DNA of 64,000 nt, taken from the NCBI GenBank assembly GCA_026004415.1, contig BPJC01000002.1, forward strand, positions 124,001 to 188,000, given 5' to 3'. Below the pieces are notes generated by a model that was given only the letters and a program-made list of their open reading frames with translations, ran no database searches and was not told the origin of the DNA. Shown here in pieces: positions 34,319 through 42,715 of this stretch. Source of the stretch: Patescibacteria group bacterium (lineage in GTDB: Bacteria; Patescibacteriota; Microgenomatia; UBA1406; GWC2-37-13). How positions within the stretch are numbered: the first letter of the stretch is position 1; every line of letters starts with the position of its first letter. A program made the position numbers and the translations under genes.

Positions 34319-34479
34319 CTGATGTTATAATAATTGTTTGATTCATAATATTTGCTGTTAATCTATAATTTTTTAACTCAACTGTTTTTTTAAAAACAAA
34401 TTTTGCTTTTCCTTTAATTACCATCACATTCTCTATTTTTTATGTTTTTAAATAATGTCGTAAATATTTAAAAACTTAA

Positions 34480-34507
34480 TTGTACAATTGCATATATTTA
34501 ATATAAT
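34480..34507 (+). promoter_or_regulatory. Promoter of the 34517 gene, leaderless layout
   Basis: TTGTAC (34480-34485), a 16-nt spacer and TATAAT (34502-34507); the -10 box ends 9 nt before the ATG. Confidence 0.45.
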
Positions 34508-34516
34508 TTTATTATT

Positions 34517-35197
34517 ATGATTAGACTTATATGTGGTGAAGATGAGGTTTCTGCTTATAATTATTTTTTGGACCTTAAAAATAAATTTAGAGCTAAAGGT
34601 TACAAGATTTATCAAGGTGATGCCACAAATTTTTTTCAGCTTGTTCAAAATTCTGTCTATTCTACTACTTTATTTGGCCAGAAAAATGCATTTTTCTTTG
34701 AGGATGTTACAAAAAAACTTGGTAAAAATAAAGATTTTCTAAAGTCCCTTGAGTTTTTTAAAAGCTCTAAGACTGATTATTTGGTAATTTTGGATTTAGT
34801 TGATAAAAAAACAGCTTTGAGGTATGTTGATTCATCAGATGTCGTAAATTTTTCATTTCCTGATTCATTATGGAGTTTGCTTGACAGTTTTTCTCCTGCT
34901 AATAAAGATTTCTTTATTGCTAAGTTTGATGAGGTTTGTAAAAATTCTGCTGTAGAACTGGTCTTTTTTATGTTGGCCAGGCGGTTGCGAGAATTGATCT
35001 CTGTTAAAGAACATCAAGTTGAAGGCATGCCCTATTGGTTGCAAAAGAAGTTGCAAAATCAAGCAAAGGACTGGAGCCTTGCTAAACTGTATAGTTTTAT
35101 TGAACATTTTCATACAATTGACTTGAGAATTAAGACTTCAGCAACACCTTACTCTTTAAAAGACTTGCTTGAGATAGTTTTATACTTTGGGCTTTAG
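34517..35197 (+). CDS. DNA polymerase III delta subunit-like (HolA-like) protein
   Basis: A 226-residue protein with the layout of a small clamp-loader delta subunit: an N-terminal alpha/beta part without a P-loop (LICGEDEVSAYNYFL, TLFGQKNAFFFEDV, TDYLVILDL) and a C-terminal helical part with the HolA-like MPYWLQKKLQNQAKDWSLAKL and LRIKTSA patterns. Standard delta is about 330 residues, so the middle is shortened. The clamp loader opens the sliding clamp during replication. The remaining loader genes are not in this window. Assignment is by pattern only. Confidence 0.6.
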   Translation: MIRLICGEDEVSAYNYFLDLKNKFRAKGYKIYQGDATNFFQLVQNSVYSTTLFGQKNAFFFEDVTKKLGKNKDFLKSLEFFKSSKTDYLVILDLVDKKTALRYVDSSDVVNFSFPDSLWSLLDSFSPANKDFFIAKFDEVCKNSAVELVFFMLARRLRELISVKEHQVEGMPYWLQKKLQNQAKDWSLAKLYSFIEHFHTIDLRIKTSATPYSLKDLLEIVLYFGL

Positions 35198-35225
35198 TCT
35201 TAATTTTTGCCTAGAAAGATTTTAA

Positions 35226-36344
35226 ATGGCAATAAATCTGCTCTATGTAGGAAATTTTAAAAAAACTCTTGAATTTTTTAAGACTTATTGTATTATTCTA
35301 AACTCAAAAAATTTTTTTGTCATAAGTTTTGTAACCCGTCTAAATCGGCGGGATTTTAGTTTTATTGATCCAAAAAACCCAAAAACAACAGCAACAGAAT
35401 TACGAATCGAATATAGAAAGTACGCTACTTTTCTTCTAAAAATTAGAGCTAAAGAAGAGCTTTTAAAGACTATTAGAACTTTGTCTAATAAAGGAATACT
35501 TTTTTCGTCTCGTCCCGAAATATCTGCTATAGCTGGTGTTGTTTGTTCTATTGAAGAATTCAATTTCTTAAAAGATATCTTCCCTAATAATTCAATATAC
35601 TTTGGCATTCCATCTGAAGACAACTTTAATTCTATATATCCCATAATATATATTTGCCAGTGGGATGTCATCTTTTCTTCTCCACAAATGGTGGCAGCAA
35701 GTAGAGCTCTAAAACATAATTTTGCCTCAGGGAAAATCTATTACTTAACAATAGATCAAAATCCCAATGTTAAAAACGGGAAACTTACAGAAATAGGAAA
35801 AGAAAAACTTTACAACTACTTGCCTTATTCTTTCGACTATAACAATCATTTTTTTGTTCCAAAATTAGTTCTATCTTCTTTTGAAATTGGAAAAGATTAT
35901 ATATTGGTGTCAATTGATCAAAACCGCTTTACTCATAGAGTATTCGATATAAAGGCAATAATTGAAATGTCTAAGTTTAATTTTCGTTTATGGGAAACTA
36001 TATTCAATTCGATTCCACCTGATCTAAAAGTTTTTTTATTAAATCTAACAGGAGATTATATTGATATCTTAGTCCCTTCATTTGCATTGAAAATTCTTCA
36101 ATCGTTACTCATAAAAGAATTAAACGAGCAGCCGATAAAAGTAACTGCTGTTCCACTTAGTGAACAGAAACGCATAATTTGTAATACTTCATCTCCTGCT
36201 CCAGTTGTATTTTGTGTTTTTCCTTCTTTATCCAAGGAAATAGCCTTAACTGCTGAGTTGCAAAAATATCATCAGAAGAAAGTAAGAGCTATGAAATGGA
36301 CTGCTGGAGTAATAGCTTTGCCTCAAGATCTCTATAAATACTAA
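35226..36344 (+). CDS. Hypothetical protein, 372 residues, with atypical composition
   Basis: I do not recognise it. It is a basic alpha/beta protein with no signal, no membrane segment and no catalytic motif I can name; ELRIEYRKYATFLLKIRAKEE is a helical stretch near residues 60-80. Its codon use is richer in C-ending codons (AAC, ATC, TAC) than its neighbours, and it is followed by 725 bp with no confident gene, which suggests transfer and decay in this spot. It starts 28 bp after the HolA-like gene. Confidence 0.65.
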   Translation: MAINLLYVGNFKKTLEFFKTYCIILNSKNFFVISFVTRLNRRDFSFIDPKNPKTTATELRIEYRKYATFLLKIRAKEELLKTIRTLSNKGILFSSRPEISAIAGVVCSIEEFNFLKDIFPNNSIYFGIPSEDNFNSIYPIIYICQWDVIFSSPQMVAASRALKHNFASGKIYYLTIDQNPNVKNGKLTEIGKEKLYNYLPYSFDYNNHFFVPKLVLSSFEIGKDYILVSIDQNRFTHRVFDIKAIIEMSKFNFRLWETIFNSIPPDLKVFLLNLTGDYIDILVPSFALKILQSLLIKELNEQPIKVTAVPLSEQKRIICNTSSPAPVVFCVFPSLSKEIALTAELQKYHQKKVRAMKWTAGVIALPQDLYKY

Positions 36345-37069
36345 ATAATCCTAACTCCAATTTCAATCTCCTCTGGGCTTAAATATTAGAGAAACAATCA
36401 AACTTTTTATAAAATTTTGTATTCTAATTTTGATGAACCGGTTGAGATTTATTTTAATGTAAAAAGACAAGCCTCATCAGATAAGTTGTTTGCCTTATGG
36501 GATTGAAAAATAGAAAACAATATGAAAATGCAAGATGTTTAGTTGGGTAATCAACTGAGCACTAATTCAATAAAAAATGTTATACAAAGGTTCAAATATC
36601 TCATTTGATTGCATAAATTTCTCCTTAAGTGTTCTGTTAGATCTATCATTAATAGAATTATCCTTAGGTATTTTACTTTTGTTTATATATGAGTTGTTTG
36701 TAGTCTTTTGCAAGTTTACTTAAAGTATTTAGCAAATTCTGATTTGTTATTTGTTTATACTTTCTTTATTTTTTACCAACAGCCATTGCTAACCTTAGAA
36801 AAATCAAGAGTAATTAAGGCTGATTTTCTTTTATATACCTTAGTAAAATTATATCTTTTTCTTATACTTAATTATTGTAATTTACGCCTTTTACTCCAAA
36901 AATTAAATCAAAAACTTCAGTATTCAAAAAAAATTGTTTGTCTTTTGACAAACTTTCTTATCTGTCTGTAACTATGTAGGAGAATAATATTAACTTAATT
37001 TGACTTGATTTTTTTTATAACTTTGTTTAAAGTATGATAAAGTAATATTAAAAATTATTTTATAAAACT
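36345..37069. other. 725-bp gene-poor region with possible gene fragments
   Basis: No confident gene. A 39-codon stretch at 36390-36506 (plus strand) reads like protein (NFDEPVEIYFNVKRQ, then DKLFALWD) but has no start, so it may be a fragment of a lost gene. A frame at 36708-36971 that begins with TTG is Leu/Tyr-rich and unconvincing. No tRNA, repeat or terminator was seen. The start of the following gene has only weak -10-like sequences. Confidence 0.5.
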
Positions 37070-37747
37070 ATGATAAATCCTGCAATTTTTAAGGCTTATG
37101 ATATAAGAGGTGTTTATAACAAAGATTTTGCTGTTGAAGATGTTGCAAAGATTATTAGAGGTATTTATAAATTTTTTTCAGATTACTTCGGCAGACAAGA
37201 ATTGGTTATTAACCTTGGTAGAGATATGCGCAAATCTTCTCCTGAGATTTATGAATCTGCCTTAAATACTTTGCTCAAATATCCGGTTAAAGTAATTGAT
37301 TTGGACCTCTGCTCTACTCCAGCTTTTTATTACTCTGTTTTAAAATTTTCTGCTGATGCAGGTATCCAAATAACTGCATCTCATAATCCTGGAGAATACA
37401 ATGGCATTAAATTTGTTATGAGAAAAGACGATAGGATTGTTAAAGTTTCAGGAGCTTTTGGTATGGATCAGGTTAAAGAGAATGTTTTGTCAGAGAGTTT
37501 TGTGTCGTATCAGGAAAAATCAGGTCAACAAGAAAGTCATCATAACTTTGACAATGTCTATGTTGATGATACTGTAGCTTATATGGGCAATCCTGTTTAT
37601 AAAGGAAAGTATAAAATTGCTGTTGATTCTGCCAATGCTATGGGAATTTTGTATCTTAAACCATTTTTTGAAAAGTACAGCCAGAACTTTGAGGTTTCAT
37701 ATATCAATCAGGAGCTTGATGGCAGTTTCTCCAGCTCATTTGGCTGA
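37070..37747 (+). CDS. Phosphomannomutase/phosphoglucomutase, N-terminal part, frameshifted
   Basis: The first half of an alpha-D-phosphohexomutase that interconverts hexose-1- and hexose-6-phosphates for sugar-nucleotide synthesis. FKAYDIRGVYN opens the family, and TASHNPGEYNGIKF near residue 105 holds the catalytic phosphoserine. The frame then ends at TGA (37745-37747) because of a shift at about 37727-37730: GAT GGC AGT TTC T is followed by CCA GCT CAT in another frame, which continues as the family's FPAHLADP-type sequence. Removing one base restores one gene of 37070-38483. Confidence 0.85.
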   Translation: MINPAIFKAYDIRGVYNKDFAVEDVAKIIRGIYKFFSDYFGRQELVINLGRDMRKSSPEIYESALNTLLKYPVKVIDLDLCSTPAFYYSVLKFSADAGIQITASHNPGEYNGIKFVMRKDDRIVKVSGAFGMDQVKENVLSESFVSYQEKSGQQESHHNFDNVYVDDTVAYMGNPVYKGKYKIAVDSANAMGILYLKPFFEKYSQNFEVSYINQELDGSFSSSFG

Positions 37748-38483
37748 TCCATTGGTAGCTGAGAATTTAAAACAGTTGCAAGATCTGGTAACACAACAAT
37801 CTGCTGATTTAGGAATAGCTCCAGATGGAGATGGAGACAGAATCTTTTTTGTAGATGATAAACGCAATATAATCAATCCAACCTTAGTAACTGCTTTAAT
37901 CTCAGATTATGCTTTTGCTATGGGTAGATCTGATTCTGTAGTTGTAGATGTTAGATATACTGGCAATGTAGAACATATATGCGGCAAGTATAATAAAAAA
38001 CTGCATTTAGTTAGAGTAGGACATTCTTTTATTACTGAAAAGGTTAATGCTGAAAAGTCTTATTTTGCTGGAGAGTCGTCTGGTCATTATTATTTTTATG
38101 ACTTTGGGGGAGCAGAAAACTCTTTGTTGGTTTTGATGTTTTTGCTTAAGGCTTTAGATGAAAAAAAACAGCCAATATCTGAGATAATGTCTTCATATCT
38201 TGCCAGTTTTGAGTCTGGCGAACATAACTTTGTTTTACCAAAAGATCTAACTGCTGAACAGCTTTTTGCCAGGTTAAAAGAAAAGTATAGTCAGGCTCGT
38301 TTGGTTGAGATAGACGGCTTTACAGCTGAATTTGATGATTGGAGATTTAATTTTAGATCATCAAATACAGAACCATTGGTAAGGCTTAATCTCGAAGCTA
38401 AATCTAAGAGTTTAATGTTGCAAAAACTTAATGAATTACGGGATTATCTGTTGGCAGAAGGTCTTAAGCCAAAGGAAGAATAA
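37617..38483 (+). CDS. Phosphomannomutase/phosphoglucomutase, C-terminal part, frameshifted
   Basis: True homology begins near 37731 (PAHLADPLVAENLKQLQ); the frame upstream of that is a shadow of the first half. It holds the metal loop APDGDGDRIFF, the sugar-binding GESSGHYYF and the phosphate-binding RSSNTEPLVRLN, so domains 3 and 4 are intact. Both halves keep every key residue, which argues for a recent mutation, a sequence error or recoding rather than old decay. No start codon with a ribosome-binding site is seen for separate translation. Confidence 0.82.
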   Translation: MLLILPMLWEFCILNHFLKSTARTLRFHISIRSLMAVSPAHLADPLVAENLKQLQDLVTQQSADLGIAPDGDGDRIFFVDDKRNIINPTLVTALISDYAFAMGRSDSVVVDVRYTGNVEHICGKYNKKLHLVRVGHSFITEKVNAEKSYFAGESSGHYYFYDFGGAENSLLVLMFLLKALDEKKQPISEIMSSYLASFESGEHNFVLPKDLTAEQLFARLKEKYSQARLVEIDGFTAEFDDWRFNFRSSNTEPLVRLNLEAKSKSLMLQKLNELRDYLLAEGLKPKEE

Positions 38484-38516
38484 ATCAATTAGATTAGTCT
38501 GACAGTAAAAATAAGG

Positions 38517-38522
38517 TATAAT
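38517..38522 (+). promoter_or_regulatory. -10 box of the 38530 gene
   Basis: TATAAT ending 7 nt before the ATG; no matching -35 at the usual spacing. Confidence 0.4.
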
Positions 38523-38529
38523 ATATTGC

Positions 38530-40149
38530 ATGTCTAGTTCTGATTCAAGCAGTATTAAGCTGTCTGTTTATACTAAGGCTTTGGTTGAGCTTTTAAGGAG
38601 TATTAAACCAAAACCAAAAGCAGATGAGCTGTCTAAGGTAGAGGTGTCATCTACAGCGTCTTTTTTCGGCTTGTTTTATGAAAAACTTAGAAATTCTATA
38701 GAGTATAAAGAACAGAATCTTATACGACGGTCAGCTATTGAAAGGATACTTAAAAGACGATTAGCTTTAAATCCTACAGGAAAAGACGAGGCAGAAAATC
38801 TTATTCGTGAGCTGTTGTGGGCTAGATATTTTACACCTGGTTCTTTAACTTATTCTGATATTGTTAATGTTCAAGCATTGCTTGATAAATATCTTAACTT
38901 TTATCGAAAGACTGCCAGAGGAAAATCTAGACAGGATAAGATTTTATTGTCTGATTTTATTATGTCTTTGTTAAGCTGTGAGATAGAAGAGAATTTAGCT
39001 CCAGAAGAATCATTAAAGCAAGAATATTTTAATTACTTTGTATTTCAGGTTTTAAAAGGAAGAATTAAGTTTCAAGATTTGCAAGACGAGTCTTTGCAGG
39101 AGATTTATATATTTGCCGCAGTGGATAAAACCTACTCTAAATCAGACAAACATTATATGCGTTATCATATATTTAAACTACTGCATAACAAATTTGGAGA
39201 TTTGCAAGAATCTGAGTTAAACAGTTTATCTTTTAAATTTTTAAAAGAGATAAAACTGATTGATTCAGCAGTAGTTAATCCTTATCTTGATCAGTTGTCT
39301 AAATTTGTTAAACTTGATCGTCCAGCTTTTTATATTCTTCAGGATATTATAAATAATAATTTAAAAAAGATTGAGGATATACTTTCAAACGAATCTCTAC
39401 TTAAAGAGAAGGTTGTGGAAACTTGTAATTTAAGGTATGAACAGAGTCAAAAACGGTTATCATCTGCGGCGTTTAAGAGTTTAATCTATGTTTTTGTGAC
39501 TAAAATGTTATTTGCCTTAATTTTAGAGTTTCCTTTGTCTGCTTTTATTTATGGTCAGGTTGAGTATTTTTCTATAATAATAAACTCTCTATTTCCTCCT
39601 ACTCTGCTTTATATAATCGTAAGTTTAACTAGTGTCCCTGGTGATGATAATACCGAGAAAATATATGAAAGAATTGTTGAGATTATAAATGAAGATGAAA
39701 GCTATGAAAAAGCTAAAGTTTTTGTTACCAAAAGACCAAAAGAAAAAAGACCAATTTTGAAGATTGGGTTTAGTATCTTTTATTCATTAACTTTTTTGAT
39801 AGTATTATTGTTAATCTCTGATCTATTGGATTTTTTTAATTTTAATTTGATTAGTAAATCTTTGTTTGTGTTTTTTGTGAGCGTGGTCAGTTTCTTTGCC
39901 TATAGAGTTAGAGGCATAGCCAACGAGTATCGGATTATTTACAAAAGACCTATACTACAGCCAATTATTGATTTCTTTTCAATGCCTATTTTGTCTTTAG
40001 GTAAGTTTTTTAGCCAGGAAATAGGCAGGTTGAATGTTTTTATAATAATCTTTGATTTTTTAATTGAAGCGCCATTTAAACTGTTAGTTGAGATTATTGA
40101 AGAATGGGTTAGGTTTGTTCGTAGCAAGAAAGAAGAGATCGTCTCATAA
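38530..40149 (+). CDS. Large hypothetical membrane protein, 539 residues
   Basis: A soluble N-terminal helical region (residues 1-310; IRRSAIERILKRRLALNP near 65-82 is a basic helix) is followed by four to five membrane segments (about 320-375, 410-460, 495-520) and a charged C-terminus. The arrangement resembles membrane proteins seen in candidate-phylum genomes; I cannot give a function. It follows the phosphohexomutase by 46 bp and is convergent with the SAM-hydrolase gene 5 bp away. The ATG is supported by a -10 box 7 nt upstream. Confidence 0.8.
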   Translation: MSSSDSSSIKLSVYTKALVELLRSIKPKPKADELSKVEVSSTASFFGLFYEKLRNSIEYKEQNLIRRSAIERILKRRLALNPTGKDEAENLIRELLWARYFTPGSLTYSDIVNVQALLDKYLNFYRKTARGKSRQDKILLSDFIMSLLSCEIEENLAPEESLKQEYFNYFVFQVLKGRIKFQDLQDESLQEIYIFAAVDKTYSKSDKHYMRYHIFKLLHNKFGDLQESELNSLSFKFLKEIKLIDSAVVNPYLDQLSKFVKLDRPAFYILQDIINNNLKKIEDILSNESLLKEKVVETCNLRYEQSQKRLSSAAFKSLIYVFVTKMLFALILEFPLSAFIYGQVEYFSIIINSLFPPTLLYIIVSLTSVPGDDNTEKIYERIVEIINEDESYEKAKVFVTKRPKEKRPILKIGFSIFYSLTFLIVLLLISDLLDFFNFNLISKSLFVFFVSVVSFFAYRVRGIANEYRIIYKRPILQPIIDFFSMPILSLGKFFSQEIGRLNVFIIIFDFLIEAPFKLLVEIIEEWVRFVRSKKEEIVS

Positions 40150-40154
40150 AAGAT

Positions 40155-40979
40155 TTATTTTATAATAATCTCATCTCCTGGAGATGGATATTTAAAGATA
40201 CTTGCCGCGTTATTGGTTGTATCTGTTTTGTCAAAATCCAGTCTAACAGCGATCTCCAAAAATGGATTGTCTGGTTTTCCTGAAGATCCAGGAAAAATAA
40301 CTAATTTGTTTGGTTCTTGACCAAACATATTGTCTGTAAAAACAGCTTTTTGTTTTATGCCGTTAATAATAACTGTAATCTCTTCGTTTAGATTGGCTTT
40401 TCCTTTAAAATCATCAAGCGTTATTGTTGTTTTAATATTGCCGTAGTTATCTATATGTCCTACTTTAAAGCCTCTTGTTTCTGGTATGTTATTTATATCA
40501 ATTTCTTCAAGTTCAAGATCTTGTTCTTGGCTTTCTAATAATGCGGAAATAATTCTTGGGTAATTGTCTCTAGACCTAAACTGACTTCCTTTGTCAAGGG
40601 GTTGATAATAAAATAATCTCTTAATTTTGTTTTTTATCAATGAAAATGAATAGCCTGCGTTAGGACCTATAACATAGCATCCAGAGATTAAAAGAGCGAT
40701 TACACCTTTGGCTCCATGACTTAATCTTACTCCTGTTTCAGTATGGTTTCTTGGGTCTGTGTTTACAAAAAATACAGTGTTTTGAGGATTGCCATATCTT
40801 TCTACTGTATTGCTTAACTGAAGCAGTAAAAAACCTGTATGAAATGTTGAGGGTTGTGAATGCACAAAACTTATATCTGCAGATTTGTCAGTGTCTAAAA
40901 ATCCGTTTATAGCAATTTTAACCTCTGATTGCGCCAGTGTGTCCTCTGCCCAGTCTGCAATTACTATAAGTTTTTTCAT
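40155..40979 (-). CDS. SAM hydroxide adenosyltransferase (DUF62 / chlorinase-fluorinase family)
   Basis: A 274-residue enzyme expected to convert S-adenosylmethionine to adenosine and methionine. The N-domain has FFVNTDPRNH and VIGPNAGYSFSLI, matching the IGPNNG-like motif, and the C-domain VGHIDNYGNIKTTITL is the characteristic substrate-binding stretch. The length is typical. The biological need for the reaction is not clear. It follows the chorismate mutase gene by 7 bp. Confidence 0.8.
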   Translation of the reverse strand: MKKLIVIADWAEDTLAQSEVKIAINGFLDTDKSADISFVHSQPSTFHTGFLLLQLSNTVERYGNPQNTVFFVNTDPRNHTETGVRLSHGAKGVIALLISGCYVIGPNAGYSFSLIKNKIKRLFYYQPLDKGSQFRSRDNYPRIISALLESQEQDLELEEIDINNIPETRGFKVGHIDNYGNIKTTITLDDFKGKANLNEEITVIINGIKQKAVFTDNMFGQEPNKLVIFPGSSGKPDNPFLEIAVRLDFDKTDTTNNAASIFKYPSPGDEIIIK

Positions 40980-40986
40980 ATTGATT

Positions 40987-41283
40987 TTAGGTTTGAGTTA
41001 AACTGTGTCTTTTGATTTGTTTGTGTTCTGACACAACTTGTTTAAATATTAATCTGTAAAGTTTTTGTATAAATTCTTGATCGATTTTAAACTCTTTAGC
41101 AAGTGTCGCAAGCTGTTGCAATTTCTCGTTTTCTCTATTTTTATCTTGTTCTGGCAAATTCTTTTCAGCTTTTAATTTTCCTATCTGTCTTGTTATATTA
41201 AATCTTTGGTTTAAAACTTTAAGTAGTTTTTCATCTATCTTGTCTAGTTTTGATCTTAAACTCATTAACTCAGTTTTTTTCAT
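40987..41283 (-). CDS. Chorismate mutase, AroQ type, single domain
   Basis: A 98-residue helical protein matching the AroQ fold: LRSKLDKIDEKLLKVLNQRF (helix 1 with the active Arg), IGKLKAEKNLP, and DKNRENEKLQQLATLA carry the expected Arg, Lys, Asp and Glu residues. It would turn chorismate into prephenate. It stands alone, next to the SAM hydrolase gene, with no aromatic-amino-acid genes in the window. A TATAAT box on the minus strand (41292-41297) ends 8 nt before the ATG. Confidence 0.85.
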   Translation of the reverse strand: MKKTELMSLRSKLDKIDEKLLKVLNQRFNITRQIGKLKAEKNLPEQDKNRENEKLQQLATLAKEFKIDQEFIQKLYRLIFKQVVSEHKQIKRHSLTQT

Positions 41284-41291
41284 AGTTTAAA

Positions 41292-41297
41292 ATTATA
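41292..41297 (-). promoter_or_regulatory. -10 box of the chorismate mutase operon
   Basis: TATAAT on the minus strand ending 8 nt before the ATG at 41283, the leaderless layout. Confidence 0.4.
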
Positions 41298-41389
41298 CAG
41301 TATAATTTTTAGTTTTTAATTTTAAGTTGACAAAACTTTAAAGTTTTAAGTATTGCCATTGATAATCTGTTATTATAAATATTATATCT

Positions 41390-42016
41390 ATGAAAAATTG
41401 GTTGAATATCTTTTATTTAAAAAAAGTTACATTTAAACAGATTGTGTTTTTGAGCTTAATCTTTGTTTTTTTAGTTTTGTTAAATATTAACTTTATTGTT
41501 TTGGCAAACACAGCCTCTTTAAAAGATAAAAAAATTAGGGATTTGGTTTATGAGTTCGGAGATATAAATTATGATAATGCTGAGTATTATAATTTGTCGT
41601 TAAAATCTGATTTTTCTTTGTTTGATGCCAGATCTGCTAATCTCAAGAAATTTATCCGAAAGTATTACCCTGAATCTCCTCTGTATGATTTAAGCGACAA
41701 GATCGTTGAGATTTCAGATAAGTACGGGCTTGATTATAGACTTTTGGTGGCTATTGCTATGCAAGAATCTAATCTCTGCAAAAGAATTCCTGTTGATTCT
41801 CATAATTGTTGGGGTTGGGGTATTTATGGAGATACCGTTACTCGATTTTCAAGTTATGAAGAAGGTCTAGAGACTGTTGCAAGAGGGTTGAAACTTAATT
41901 ATGTTGATAAAGGTTATAATACTATTTACTCAATTATGAGAAAGTATAATCCTTCGTCTAATGGTAGCTGGGGTAATGCAGTTTTAAAATTTTTCTTGGT
42001 TTTGGAAAACCTTTAA
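41390..42016 (+). CDS. Membrane-anchored peptidoglycan hydrolase (lysozyme/glucosaminidase-like)
   Basis: A 208-residue protein with an N-terminal membrane segment (residues 18-38) and an outer domain. IAMQESNLCKRI near residue 124 holds the likely catalytic Glu of lysozyme-fold muramidases or transglycosylases, and NCWGWGIYGDTVTRFSSYEEGLETVARGL is the matching substrate part. It probably cuts cell-wall glycan strands. It ends 4 bp into the convergent gene. A TTGACA at 41327-41332 may be its -35, with only a weak -10. Confidence 0.82.
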   Translation: MKNWLNIFYLKKVTFKQIVFLSLIFVFLVLLNINFIVLANTASLKDKKIRDLVYEFGDINYDNAEYYNLSLKSDFSLFDARSANLKKFIRKYYPESPLYDLSDKIVEISDKYGLDYRLLVAIAMQESNLCKRIPVDSHNCWGWGIYGDTVTRFSSYEEGLETVARGLKLNYVDKGYNTIYSIMRKYNPSSNGSWGNAVLKFFLVLENL

Positions 42017-42687
42017 TTGCTTCCTGTTGCAGTAATCAAATCCTCTGAAGTAACAGAGCTTTTCTTTTTCTTCTTTTTAAGTGGTAAGAACAAGGAACCT
42101 CTTTTTTGCATTTTTCCTTTAAATAAAAGCAACCAACTTCTTGATTCAGCGGCTTTTTGTCTTAAATCTCTAATTAAACTAAGCAAAAACTCAAAAAAAC
42201 TTATGTCATACTGTCCTAGTTTTTGTTCTCTTTGGTTGAGTGTAACTTTGGCGATATTCTCAACCTCTGCGTTTATAGAATCTGTTGTTTTTCTGAAAGC
42301 TTCAATTTCTTGTCTGATGCGTTCAAGTATTTGCTGAATTCTTTGAGGGACCTCGTATTTTTCATGATATTCATAGGCTGAAAATAAATGTATTGCTCCT
42401 TCGTTGGGTCTTAATCTAACCTTGTTTTCAAACCTTGATATAGGTTGTTTTGTTTGTTCTAACAGGTTTCTTTCTTCAACATTGGTTTTTTTGGTTGCTT
42501 GTTGTTTTTCAGTTGTTTCTTTTGTTTTTGAGGTATTGGGCGTTATTAAACCTAAGAGTTCAAAGAAAATACTGCCACCAATATTGGCAAACTCGTTTGC
42601 TGTTTGTTTCACAGTATCAACAGCAAGTTCTTTTACTTGTTCAATACCTGATGAATATGTTTGGGATTGGCTTTTAACTTTTGACAT
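42013..42687 (-). CDS. Hypothetical protein, candidate-phylum type, 224 residues
   Basis: A helical soluble protein with a low-complexity middle (residues 45-80) and a strongly basic run of Lys near the C-terminus (LPLKKKKKKSSV). RIQQILERIRQEIEAFRKTT looks like a coiled coil. I cannot name it; it may be one of the DUF families limited to these phyla. It is the last gene of the trigger-factor region on the minus strand, 28 bp after it. Confidence 0.7.
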   Translation of the reverse strand: MSKVKSQSQTYSSGIEQVKELAVDTVKQTANEFANIGGSIFFELLGLITPNTSKTKETTEKQQATKKTNVEERNLLEQTKQPISRFENKVRLRPNEGAIHLFSAYEYHEKYEVPQRIQQILERIRQEIEAFRKTTDSINAEVENIAKVTLNQREQKLGQYDISFFEFLLSLIRDLRQKAAESRSWLLLFKGKMQKRGSLFLPLKKKKKKSSVTSEDLITATGSN

Positions 42688-42715
42688 TGTCGCCTTTTTT
42701 ATAGGCTGTATTTTA

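Noticed and set aside
36708-36971. 87-codon frame starting with TTG
   Set aside because: Leu/Tyr/Lys-rich sequence without domain, ribosome-binding site or -10 box; typical of chance frames in AT-rich DNA.
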